Positions 12,946 to 23,807 of a stretch of 52,912 nucleotides of DNA are shown in pieces. Below the pieces are notes generated by a model. That model searched no databases. It worked only from the letters and a program-made list of their open reading frames with translations, and was not told the origin of the DNA. Position 1 is the stretch's first letter. Each line of letters opens with the position of its first letter. Source of the stretch: Nemertoderma westbladi (taxonomy: Eukaryota > Xenacoelomorpha > Nemertodermatida > Nemertodermatidae); the NCBI GenBank assembly GCA_032718475.1, contig JAUCBJ010000418.1, forward strand, positions 1 to 52,912. Direction: 5' to 3'. Position numbers and translations under genes: made by a program.

Positions 12946-13823
12946 CACTGAAAAAAGTAAGTGGTGGTATTTTGTTAAAAAACTGCCGGTTTGCAAGAAC
13001 TACCTGGGGTTGTTTTGCAACGAAAACCACCGCAGGTTGTTTTTACAAACCGGAGGTAAATAAACATTGCCAAGAACTGGCAGTTGTGCAAACCGGGGGT
13101 TGATTATCTCTCGTAAAACCGGCGGTTCCATAACCCCCAGTTGTTTAGAACCTAAAAATGCGTTGTAAAACCTCTGGTATTTTATATCGCAAGGAACTGC
13201 CTGTTTCTGTAACCTCAGGTTCTGGTTTAACGCAAATTCCCGGTAGAATATTTAATCGGCATTTATTAACCTATGGTTTACTGCTGGTAACTGGCGTTTC
13301 AACTATTTAAAACTGCCGGTTTTCTCAAAAAACCACAGGTAAAACGGCAACCAAATAAACCAGTTTTTAAGAAACCGCCGTTTAATTGACAGTCAACTGG
13401 CGGTTTTATTTGAGAAAACTGGCAGTAATTTAAATAAACTGAGGTTTTAATTTATTTATAACCTATGGTTATAAAAGAAAAACCCAGAGTTAAAACGTAC
13501 TAACCTGTGGTTATAAAGAGCAAAAAAAGCTTATAAACCTGTGGTTATCTGGAAATAATGTTTGGTTAGGAGCACAGGACATTCAGGGCACACATGAAGC
13601 TCAATGTTACAACATTGAGATATGGGATGATCTACAAATAGTGTTTTGATTATTAATTTTAATATCATTTGTCTTCATTTCAGCCATATTAGATAATTCA
13701 TTTCAATTAATTTATATAAATTAATTAATTTTAATTAATTAAATTTTAATTAAATTAAGTTTAATTAATAATTTAAAATTATGTTTTGATTATATATATT
13801 TACTTATTATATTTACATATACA

Positions 13824-14920
13824 AACTGGCAGTTATTAGTTTGTAAATCTGTGTGTGGTTCTGTGATAAACTGGCAGTTATTATTGCAAATCTGCGGTTC
13901 TATATCTGTGGTTCTGTGATAAACTGGCAGTCATTATTGTAAATCTGTGGTTCTGTGATAAACTGGTAGTCATTATTGTAAATCTGTGGTTCTGTGATAA
14001 ACTGGCAGTCATTATTGTAAATCTGTGGTTCTGTGATAAACTGGCAGTCATTATTGTAAATCTGTGGTTCTGTGATAAACTGGTAGTCATTATTGTAAAT
14101 CTGTGGTTCTGTGATAAACTGGTAGTCATTATTGTAAATCTGTGGTTCTGTGATAAACTGGCAGTCATTATTGTAAATCTGTGGTTCTGTGATAAACTGG
14201 CAGTCATTATTGTAAATCTGTGGTTCTGTGATAAACTGGCAGTCATTATTGTAAATCTGTGGTTCTGTGATAAACTGGCAGTCATTATTGTAAATCTGTG
14301 GTTCTGTGATAAACTGGCAGTCATTATTGTAAATCTGTGGTTCTGTGATAAACTGGCAGTCATTATTGTAAATCTGTGGTTCTGTGATAAACTGGTAGTC
14401 ATTATTGTAAATCTGTGGTTCTGTGATAAACTGGCAGTCATTATTGTAAATCTGTGGTTCTGTGATAAACTGGCAGTCATTATTGTAAATCTGTGGTTCT
14501 GTGATAAACTGGCAGTCATTATTGTAAATCTGCGGTTCTGTGATAAACTGGCAGTCATTATTGTAAATCTGTGGTTCTGTGATAAACTGGCAGTCATTAT
14601 TGTAAATCTGTGGTTCTGTGATAAACTGGCAGTAATTATTGTAAATCTGTGGTTCTGTGATAAACTGGCAGTCATTATTGTAAATCTGTGGTTCTGTGAT
14701 AAACTGGCAGTCATTATTGTAAATCTGTGGTTCTGTGATAAACTGGCAGTCATTATTGTAAATTTGTGGTTCTGTGATAAACTGGCAGTCATTATTGTAA
14801 ATCTGTGGTTCTGTGATAAACTGGCAGTCATTATTGTAAATCTGTGGTTCTGTGATAAACTGGCAGTCATTATTGTAAATCTGTGGTTCTGTGATAAACT
14901 GGCAGTCATTATTGTAAATT
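13824..14920. repeat. 39-bp minisatellite inside the CMC-like element, about 27 copies
   Basis: The 39-bp unit contains AAATCTGTGGTTCTGTGAT and AAACTGGCAGTCATTATTGT. Units are almost identical; changes are mostly GGCAG/GGTAG and TGTGG/TGCGG. The unit includes derivatives of the element's AAC-Y-NNN-R-GTT motif, so the array probably grew from the subterminal repeats. Because 39 is divisible by 3 and the minus strand lacks a stop, a 342-codon frame (13881-14909) encodes a 13-residue repeat (TASLSQNHRFTIM). I see no reason to regard it as a protein. Confidence 0.95.
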
Positions 14921-15019
14921 AGTTATATCATCACGCCTCTGTAATACAGAAATAACGGCATTACCAGTTGAATTACACAACTTAGGGTTCTTTGTATGTA
15001 CTATAGTAAAAACCGGCAA

Positions 15020-15480
15020 TTGTGAAAATACAACCGCCATTTTTACATTTCATACAAACCGCCGGTTTGAAAACTACATACGTGTTTATTAACAAGAACC
15101 GACAGTTTGAATATAAGACCACCATTTTTACATTTCGTAAAAACCGCCGGTTTGAAAACTACATACGTGTTTGTTAACAAGAACCGACAGTTTGAATATA
15201 AGACCACCAATTTTACATTTCATAAAAACCGCCGGTTTGAAAACTACATACGTGTTTATTAACAAGAACCGACAGTTTGAATATAAGACCACCATTTTTA
15301 CATTTCATAAAAACCGCCGGTTTGAAAACTATAAGCGTTTAATTAACAAGAACCAACAGTTTAAAAATAAAACCGCCATTTTAACATTTCATAAAAACCG
15401 CCGGTTTGAAAATTATATGTTTTCATCAATAAGAACCGCCAGTTTGAAAATTTAATAACCACCTTTTTAATACAACCGTC
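15020..15480. repeat. 85-bp tandem repeat, about 5 copies, near the right end of the CMC-like element
   Basis: GCCGGTTTGAAAACTA recurs at 15061, 15146, 15231, 15316 and about 15400, a period of 84-85 bp. Each copy also carries AACAAGAACCGACAGTTTG and ACCACCATTTTTACATTTC. Copies 1-4 are near-identical; copy 5 is diverged. Each contains AACCGCCGGTT-type palindromes. Confidence 0.9.
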
Positions 15481-15691
15481 ACTTTCTATGCAAAATTCCG
15501 CACTGACTACAGGTTTCGTTTCAGGTATTATAACCAATATATCTTAAACCGCCGGTTTAATATCGTAACCCGAGGTTCCTACCAGCCATTTTTCTATGAT
15601 CCATACTAACCCCCGGTTTATCAATCACTACCGCAAGTACCTATCCATAACCAATGGTTAAAAAATCGACCGGCACTTACTTTTTTCAGTG

Positions 15692-17622
15692 TAAACTCTA
15701 CCGGGTTTCTACACACAGCCCCCATTACCTAACCCACCCACCTCCAGGTCACTGAAAGCTACACCGGGTTTCTACACACAGCCCCCATTACTTAACCCAC
15801 CCACCTCCAGGTCACGAAAAGCTACACCGGGTTTCTACACACAGGCCCAATTACCGAACCCACCCACCTCCAGGTCACTAAACTCTACTGGGTTTCTACA
15901 CACAGCCCCCATTACCTAACCCACCCACCTCCAGGTCACTAAACTCTACCAGGTTTCTACACACAGCCCCCATTACCGAATCCACCCACCTCCAGGTCAC
16001 TAAACTCTACTAGGTTTCTACACACAGCCCCATTACCTAACCCACCCACCTCCAGGTCACTGAAAGCTACACCGGGTTTCTACACACAGCCCCCATTACC
16101 GAATCCACCCACCTCCAGGTCACAAAACTCTACTGGGTTTCTACACACAGCCCCCATTACCTAACCCACCCACCTCCAGGTCACGAAAAGCTACACCGGG
16201 TTTCTACACACAGCCCCCATTACTTAACCCACCCACCTCCAGGTCACGAAAAGCTACACTGGGTTTCTACACACAGGCCCAATTACCGAACCCACCCACC
16301 TCCAGGTCACTAAACTCTACTAGGTTTCTACACACAGCCCCCATTACCGAATCCACCCACCTCCAGGTCACTAAACTCTACTGGGTTTCTACACACAGCC
16401 CCCATTACCGAACCCACCCACCTCCAGGTCACTAAACTCTACCAGGTTTCTACACACAGGCCCAATTACCGAACCCACCCACCTCCAGGTCACTAAACTC
16501 TACTAGGTTTCTACACACAGCCCCCCTTTACCGAACCCACCCACCTCCAGGTCACTGAAAGCTACACCGGGTTTCTACACACAGCCCCCATTACCGAATC
16601 CACCCACCTCCAGGTCACTAAACTCTACTAGGTTTCTACACACAGCCCCCATTACCGAACCCACCCACCTCCAGGTCACTAAACTCTACCAGGTTTCTAC
16701 ACACAGCCCCCATTACCGAATCCACCCACCTCCAGGTCACTAAACTCTACTAGGTTTCTACACACAGCCCCCATTACCGAACCCACCCACCTCCAGGTCA
16801 CTAAACTCTACCAGGTTTCTACACACAGGCCCAATTACCAAACCCACCCACCTCCAGGTCACTAAACTCTACCAGGTTTCTACACACAGGCCCAATTACC
16901 GAACCCACCCACCTCCAGGTCACTGAAAGCTACACCGGGTTTCTACACACAGCCCCCATTACCGAATCCACCCACCTCCAGGTCACTAAACTCTACCGGG
17001 TTTCTACACACAGCCCCCATTACCGAACCCACCCACCTCCAGGTCACTGAAAGCTACACCGGGTTTCTACACACAGCCCCCATTACCGAATCCACCCACC
17101 TCCAGGTCACTAAACTCTACCAGGTTTCTACACACAGCCCCCATTACCGAACCCACCCACCTCCAGGTCACAAAACTCTACTGGGTTTCTACATACTGCC
17201 CCCATTACCTAACCCACCCACCTCCAGGTCACTAAACTCTACCAGGTTTCTACACACAGCCCCCCTTTACCGAACCCACCCACCTCCAGGTCACTGAAAG
17301 CTACACCGGGTTTCTACACACAGCCCCCATTACCGAATCCACCCACCTCCAGGTCACTAAACTCTACCGGGTTTCTACACACAGCCCCCATTACCGAACC
17401 CACCCACCTCCAGGTCACAAAACTCTACTGGGTTTCTACATACTGCCCCCATTACCTAACCCACCCACCTCCAGGTCACTAAACTCTACCAGGTTTCTAC
17501 ACACAGCCCCCATTACCGAACCCACCCACCTCCAGGTCACTGAAAGCTACTGGGTTTCTACACACAGCCCCCATTACCGAACCCACCCACCTCCAGGTCA
17601 CTGAAAGCTACACCGGGTTTCT
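15692..17622. repeat. Satellite 2, right block
   Basis: This continues the 61-63-bp array after the inserted transposon, about 31 units, with the same unit types and higher-order order as the left block. It ends within a unit at GGGTTTCT, where it joins exon-like sequence of mesd with no spacer. Confidence 0.97.
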
Positions 17623-18308
17623 TCTTCCTTTTATGTTCCGGTAATTCATCTTCTTCTAATTCGTCATCATCGTGATCCTACAAAAATAAAATAGAACAAA
17701 GTAATATTTGCCCGTGTTCAATTCTACCAGTTGCGATGATAGATGACCTTGCATTAACCTATATAGTAAGTAATATAGCTGACCTAGTTGACTATATACT
17801 GTAGTACGATAAAAATGACAATTTGAAGTCGAACAAATTTTGGTAACTACAGGACATGATTATGATAGGGGGATGGGTAAGCAGAAATCCCGTCAAAAAC
17901 AATACATTGCCTACAGGGACAGGCCTAGCACTTGGCTAATAATTCGTATATTTGATATTTTCAGCCTATCTCAGCGACCTTAAAATATAAATATATTCAA
18001 TAGGCCTAGTTTATCACGATAAATTAATTGTTTCTTTATAAAATATAATATATTAATATTACCGTCGGTTTGTAACACAGTAAGTACCGTAGGCCCGATA
18101 TCTATAAAATAAATTTCAGAATGTTGACGAAACTAACTTCCCATTCTTCATAAATCTTTTCAATCTCAGCTTCGGTCAAATCCCGAACATCCTTCTTCTT
18201 CTTGCCAGTTTTATGTGATGTATCGCCCGATTCCACTAACTCAAACACATCCAGTAAAATAATTAAACAAAGAATCACAGCAGTTAACAAATGGCGTTGG
18301 ACATACAT
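17623..18308 (-). CDS. mesd: MESD (LRP-receptor chaperone), exons 1 and 2, partial gene
   Basis: Exon 1 (18308-18138, 57 codons) begins MYVQRHLLTAVILCLIILL, a clear signal peptide. It continues to KKKKDVRDLTEAEIEKIYEEWE, matching the K-K-K-K-D-I-R-D and E-Q-W-E block of vertebrate MESD. It ends at a GT donor (GAA|GTTAGT). After a 460-bp intron ending TTTTTGTAG, exon 2 (17677 downward) reads DHDDDELEEDELPEHKR in phase, matching the conserved DDDIEEGDLPEHKR. MESD is an ER chaperone for folding of LDL-receptor-related proteins needed in Wnt signalling. Lysines follow PEHKR and the frame then enters satellite 2 at 17622. The conserved chaperone core and the ER-retention C-terminus are not in the window. 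Either a donor lies at the satellite edge and the rest is beyond the array, or the gene is truncated. Start chosen: the first ATG giving a signal peptide. Confidence 0.85.
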
Positions 18309-20983
18309 CGTCGTTCAGTCGTTGATCTAAAACTCGCAACGATACAAACAACACCAATAGTCTGATTGTCGTAATAAAGAATGATTTAGCATACCAAGTG
18401 AAGGGGCGACTTCAACCCTAACAGTAAATAAACTGGCATGTAAATGAATCAATCATCAGTCAGTCAGTAGGCCTATTAGTGAAAGATAACGGTACTCTTA
18501 CCACTTACTTTATGCTTTACCTTTAACTCACACCGTCACCGGTTGGCAAGCACGGTGGGTAAGGTAGGCTATACTAATGAAAATTGTAGTAAACTTGTAA
18601 AACGGCTGTCTGCCTGTTACTGTGTGATTGTTGGTGCCGGGCCGGTCCCGGTAGTTAACTGGTTAAGCAAGGTGCTGTACAGGAGTGGAGTATCTTCCTT
18701 CAGAAAGTTTACAAACCTAGGACCTAGGACTGACTGTAGGTCGTACTAACTTTACAATTCAGCAATTTGTACAGTTGTACAGTAGGCCTACTCCTGTACT
18801 CCAGTACTCCTACTGCCTGACGGCACTGTCAAATTAGTTTTGTCATTGTTCATTCTAGTATCTGCAAGATTTGAATTTACCTCCCAAATATTATAAAGAA
18901 GAACTGAGAGGAAGGTGGGAAAATTTAAAAATTAGGTACTTAACTAAGAAGTGGGTTATCTACATCAAAGAAAACGTATAGGCTACACAAAAATCCCATT
19001 TTATCAATAGTTTGATTTGAGAAATCCACTGTTGTCATTAATATTTTTTTTAAATCAGTGAATTAAATTATTCTAAATATAATTAAATATAGTTAAATAG
19101 TTAAATTATTCTAAATATAACTAAATATAGTTATTATCATAAATAATTATTTATTACTTGGGATAATATTTTTTTCACTAGTTATTTTATTTAACGCGCG
19201 CCAGTGAGGTTAACAAAGATTCGAGAGGATATTGAAAACATTTTATTATTATAAAGTGTTACTTTTTGTTACTTAATTCTTTTATCAAATATAAAGCAAT
19301 AGAGTGTTACAAAATAAATTTATCTACAGTATTTTACAATAATTATTGCTTCCTTAGTTACAGTGATTAAAATAATTATACAGTACTCTTCAACTCCTGA
19401 TGCTGCCTTACTCAAATGTTCAATAATTTAGTGTTCTCGAATATTTGTTAAGTACATTGTAACTGGAGAGCAGCTTACGTTTTGAAGTACGCCTTGCAGA
19501 CACTAAAGTTGCAATAACTTTTGAGTGTGTTCATTGATTTAGCCCAATTACAGTAAAATTTAAAAATTAAACCGGTTTTGATAAATTATTATTTATTGGA
19601 TTTTCATGATAATATTCATGTTGATGGAAATACAAGATTAATAAAGTTGTTGACTAATAAATAATTTCAAAATCCCCTAGTAGTATTAACTTTAATAATT
19701 TTAGTAATTCCATAATTATAAATGTCATATTAGTTCTGTAATAAAGCCATCAGGATCTCTACTTTGAAATGTGCTAATTATATCGATATTAGTCTTAGTA
19801 AATACAATGCAATGCAATATTAAACATAAATGATTGTGTGCATAGCAGGATGACAGCTGGATGTTTGTGAGCTACTGTAGACACGTGTCCTTATTATTAT
19901 AATTGACGCATTCTTCTCCATGTAGCAATACCACAGGCCTACTGTACATTCATGGAGATTGAGTGGCCGGAACGCATCCCTGCTGTGCTCATATCAGATT
20001 ATTATTACGTTTACACTGCACAATGTGTAGGCCTAGACATATCACTCCATAATGTATATAAATTATTGTTTAAAACCACAGTTATTGTAAACCCGGTGGG
20101 AGGTGGCTAGGCGACCAGTGTGGGAGTCTGTTTGTCGACACCTCCGTCGTTTTGGTAAATGATGACTCGGATCCGGCGTACAGTAGAACTGCAGAAATGT
20201 AAATAAGTATACTGTATTTAATTTAGTTTTAAATTTCCCTCCGAAATATTATTTTTTTAATTGGAAAATTACGTACATGTCTTCAGTTGGTGCCTTGGTG
20301 GTGGTTATTGTTTTGTGCAAAGTCGTATTTCTCATTTGTTAGAAATAAATCGGGGATACCTGAGGCTAGTGGACCTCCCCAATATCTGAGCACCAATTTT
20401 CTCCTAATTATCCGCCAAATCACTAAATTGAGATCGCCATAGGCACAACACTGTTGTTTACAAAAATCTGTTATTTATTTATCATTTTCACTTTTTTCGA
20501 CTTTGTGATGTTTAAACGGGATGACTTTGGTAGGTCATATTTAACAAACTGGTGGTCTTGGTCATTCAAAGTTCCTCTTTGAGCAAAATATTTAATAGTG
20601 ATTGCCCTTGGAACATATTATCCTACAGAAACTTATTCTGAATTTCTTGAATTGGTTTGAAATTAAATTTGGGGGCTAAATGGGCCACCTCCGGCCCATC
20701 TAGCCCCTTAAAGTTTATGATAAGGAATATAGGCATAATATAAACCAAACGATGCTTAACTGTTCCGACTTACGTCAGGAAAACTCACCTAACGGCTAAC
20801 GAACCAAATCGAATCGATCGAAACATGGGCTAAAGCCTTCCTGTATTTCATTTCATTGAACCCGAAAATGTTTGTCACACCACCCTCACCTAAACAGCTT
20901 CCACCCTGCCCTCCTGCCGCATATTACCAAACCACCTTACAGTATCGACTGACACTGGTAATGTAATTCAACCTAAAGCAAGG
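18309..20983. other. Intergenic AT-rich region upstream of mesd
   Basis: The proximal part (18309-18600) should hold the mesd promoter on the minus strand; a CCAAT is visible on the plus strand at about 18350, but no TATA is obvious. The 68-codon frame at 18543-18749 has no recognisable features. Around 19060-19140 an AT-rich block of about 35 bp (AATTATTCTAAATATAA) is duplicated in tandem. A hairpin lies at 20671-20707. Nothing else is supported. Confidence 0.5.
20671..20707. repeat. Short GC-rich inverted repeat (hairpin)
   Basis: Arms 20672-20686 (GGGGCTAAATGGGCC) and 20693-20707 (GGCCCATCTAGCCCC) pair with one mismatch over 15 bp around a 6-base loop. It stands out in AT-rich surroundings. 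There is no poly-T tail to make it a terminator-like signal. Function unknown. Confidence 0.6.
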
Positions 20984-21010
20984 ACCAATCAGAGACGAGT
21001 AGTATATAAG
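20984..21010 (+). promoter_or_regulatory. Candidate RNA polymerase II promoter: CCAAT box plus TATA box
   Basis: GACCAATCAG (CCAAT core 20984-20988) is followed 15 bp later by TATATAAG (21003-21010). Initiation would be expected near 21035. Satellite 3 begins at about 21100, so a transcript would start in the short unique leader and run into the 32-bp repeat. The first ATG downstream opens only a 10-codon frame. The motifs are seen; the activity is inference. Confidence 0.4.
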
Positions 21011-21099
21011 CGAGGAAAGTAGGTCGGGGATTAACATGTGGGACTTTGTGAAAGGATCCATCTGAGGATCACCAAAAGAGAGTTGTTTCTGAGTAACCA

Positions 21100-23807
21100 G
21101 ATGAGTGGTTGTTGCTGAGCAGATAAAGGTAGATGAGCTGTGGTTGCTGCGCAGATCAAGGTAGATGAGTGGTGGTTGCTGCGCAGATCAAGGTAGATGA
21201 GTGGTGGTTGCTGCGCAGATCAAGGTAGATGAGTGGTGGTTGCTGCGCAGATCAAGGTAGATGAGTGGTGGTTGCTGTGCAGATAAAGGTAGATGAGCTG
21301 TGGTTGCTGCGCAGATCAAGGTAGATGAGTGGTGGTTGCTGCGCAGATCAAGGTAGATGAGTGGTGGTTGCTGCGCAGATCAAGGTAGATGAGTGGTGGT
21401 TGCTGCGCAGATCAAGGTAGATGAGTGGTGGTTGCTGGGCAGATCAAGACAGATGAGTGGTGGTTGCTGGGCAGATCAAGACAGATGAGTGGTGGTTGCT
21501 ATATATATCAAGGTAGATGAGTGGTGGTTGCTGCGCAGATCAAGGTAGATGAGTGGTGGTTGCTGCGCAGATCAAGGTAGATGAGTGGTGGTTGCTGCGC
21601 AGATCAAGGTAGATGAGTGGTGGTTGCTGCGCAGATCAAGGTAGATGAGTGGTGGTTGCTGCGCAGATCAAGGTAGATGAGTGGTGGTTGCTGCGCAGAT
21701 CAAGGTAGATGAGTGGTGGTTGCTGGGCAGATCAAGACAGATGAGTTGTGGTTGCTGCGCAGATCAAGGTAGATGAGTGGTGGTTGCTGGGCAGATCAAG
21801 ACAGATGAGTGGTGGTTGCTGCGCAGATCAAAGTAGATGAGTGGTGGTTGCTGCGCAGATCAAGGTAGATGAGTGGTGGTTGCTGCGCAGATCAAGGTAG
21901 ATGAGTGGTGGTTGCTGGGCAGATCAAGACAGATGAGTTGTGGTTGCTGCGCAGATCAAGGTAGATGAGTGGTGGTTGCTGCGCAGATCAAGGTAGATGA
22001 GTGGTGGTTGCTGCGCAGATCAAGGTAGATGAGTGGTGGTTGCTGCGCAGATCAAGGTAGATGAGAGGTGGTTGCTGCGCATATCAAGGTAGATGAGTTG
22101 TGGTTGCTGCGCAGATCAAGGTAGATGAGTTGTGGGTGCTGCGCAGATCAAGGTAGATAGTTGTGGTTGCTGCGCAGATCAAGGTAGATGAGTTGTGGTT
22201 GCTGCACAGATCAAGGTAGTTGAGTTGCGGTTGCTGCGCAGATCAAGATAGATGAGTGGCGGTTGCTGCGCATATCAGGGTAGATGAGTGGTGGTTGCTG
22301 CGCAGATCAAGGTAGATGAGTTGTGGTTGCTGCGCTGATCAAGGTAGATGAGTTGTGGTTGCTGCGCAGATCAAGGTATATGAGTGGTGGTTGCTGCGCA
22401 GATCAAGGTAGATGAGTTGTGGTTGCTGCGCAGATCAAGACAGATGAGTGGTGGTTGCTGCGCAGATCAAAGTAGATGAGTGGTGGTTGCTGCGCAGATC
22501 AAGGTAGATGAGTGGTGGTTGCTGCGCAGATCAAGACAGATGAGTGGTGGTTGCTGCGCATATCAATGTAGATGAGTGGTGGTTGCTGCGCAGAACAAGG
22601 TAGATGAGTGGTGGTTGCTGCGCAGATCAAGTTAGATGAGTTGTGGTTGCTGCGCAGATCAAAGTAGATGAGTGGTGGTTGCTGCGCAGATCAAGACAGA
22701 TGAGTGGTGGTTGCTGCGCATATCAATGTAGATGAGTGGTGGTTGCTGCGCAGATCAAGGTAGATGAGTGGTGGTTGCTGCGCAGATCAAGTTAGATGAG
22801 TTGTGGTTGCTGCGCAGATCAAAGTAGATGAGTGGTGGTTGCTGCGCAGATCAAGGTAGATGAGCTGTGGTTGCTGCGCAGATCAAGGTAGATGAGTGGT
22901 GGTTGCTGCGCAGATCAAGGTAGATGAGTTGTGGTTGCTGCGCAGATCAAGGTAGATGAGTGGGGGTTGCTGCGCAGATCAAGGTAGATAGTTGTGGTTG
23001 CTGCGCAGATCAAGGTAGATGAGTTGTGGTTGCTGCGCAGATCAAGGTAGTTGAGTTGTGGTTGCTGCGCAGATCAAGGTAGTTGAGTGGTGGTTGCTGC
23101 GCAGATCAAGGTAGATAGTTGTGGTTGCTGCGCAGATCAAGGTAGATGAGTTGTGGTTGCTGCGCAGATCAAGGTAGATGAGTTGTGGTTGCTGCGCAGA
23201 TCAATGTAGATGAGTGGTGGTTACTGCGCAGATCAAGGTAGATGAGTTGTGGTTGCTGCGCAGATCAAGTTAGATGAGTTGTGGTTGCTGCGCAGATCAA
23301 CGTAGATGAGTGGTGGTTGCTGCGCAGATCAAAGTAGATGAGTGGTGGTTGCTGCGCAGATCAAGGTAGATGAGTGGTGGTTGCTGGGCAGATCAAGACA
23401 GATGAGTGGTGGTTGCTGCGCATATCAAGGTAGATGAGTAGTGGTTGCTGCGCAGATCAAGGTAGATGAGTGGTGGTTGCTGCGCATATCAAGGTAGATG
23501 AGTGGTGGTTGCTGCGCAGATCAATGTAGATAGTTGTGGTTGCTGCGCAGATCAAAGTAGATGAGTGGTGGTTGCTGCGCAGATCAAGGTAGATGAGTGG
23601 TGGTTGCTGCGCATATCAAGGTAGATGAGTAGTGGTTGCTGCGCAGATCAAGGTAGATGAGTGGTGGTTGCTATATATATCAAGGTAGATGAGTGGTGGT
23701 TGCTGCGCAGATCAAGGTAGATAGTTGTGGTTGCTGCGCAGATCAAAGTAGATGAGTGGTGGTTGCTGCGCAGATCAAGGTAGATGAGTGGTGGTTGCTG
23801 CGCATAT
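21100..23807. repeat. Satellite 3, block A: 32-bp tandem repeat
   Basis: About 85 units containing GGTAGATGAGTGGTGG and TTGCTGCGCAGATCAA, with variants GTTGTGG, GACAGATG, GCATATC and a TATATATATC unit at about 21500 and 23670. A short 30-bp unit (GGTAGATAGTTGTGG) recurs. A five-unit block of about 160 bp is duplicated near 22520-22650 and 22680-22810. The first two units are diverged, as expected at an array edge. Confidence 0.97.

Larger units (their letters stand above)
12946..15691. mobile_element. Non-autonomous TIR DNA transposon inserted in satellite 2 (CMC/CACTA-like)
   Basis: The element starts CACTGAAAAAAGTAAGTG (12946-12963) and ends with its exact reverse complement (15674-15691). 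Both sides are flanked by TA (12944-12945, 15692-15693). Removing the element plus one TA restores an uninterrupted satellite unit (GGTCACTAAACTCTACCGGG). The CACT(A/G) termini and dense subterminal palindromes in both orientations are typical of CACTA-like elements; the 2-bp TA duplication would also fit Tc1/mariner-type insertion. Flanks contain many 11-bp palindromes of form AAC-Y-NNN-R-GTT (for example 12981, 13075, 13091, 13117). The centre holds an AT-rich stretch (13630-13830), a 39-bp minisatellite and an 85-bp repeat. No transposase is recognisable, so mobility would need a partner in trans. Confidence 0.85.

Noticed and set aside
12839-13030. 63-codon minus-strand frame at the satellite 2/transposon border
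   Set aside because: Half satellite, half transposon terminus; composition only.
13881-14909. 342-codon minus-strand frame encoding a 13-residue repeat
   Set aside because: A by-product of a 39-bp repeat divisible by 3 inside a non-autonomous transposon; no domain, signal or codon-level constraint visible.
18543-18749. 68-codon frame upstream of mesd
   Set aside because: No recognisable motif; repeated GTACTG/TAGGCC words suggest noncoding DNA.
21100-23807. CRISPR array
   Set aside because: The 32-bp units are contiguous with no unique spacers, and the context is a eukaryotic genome.
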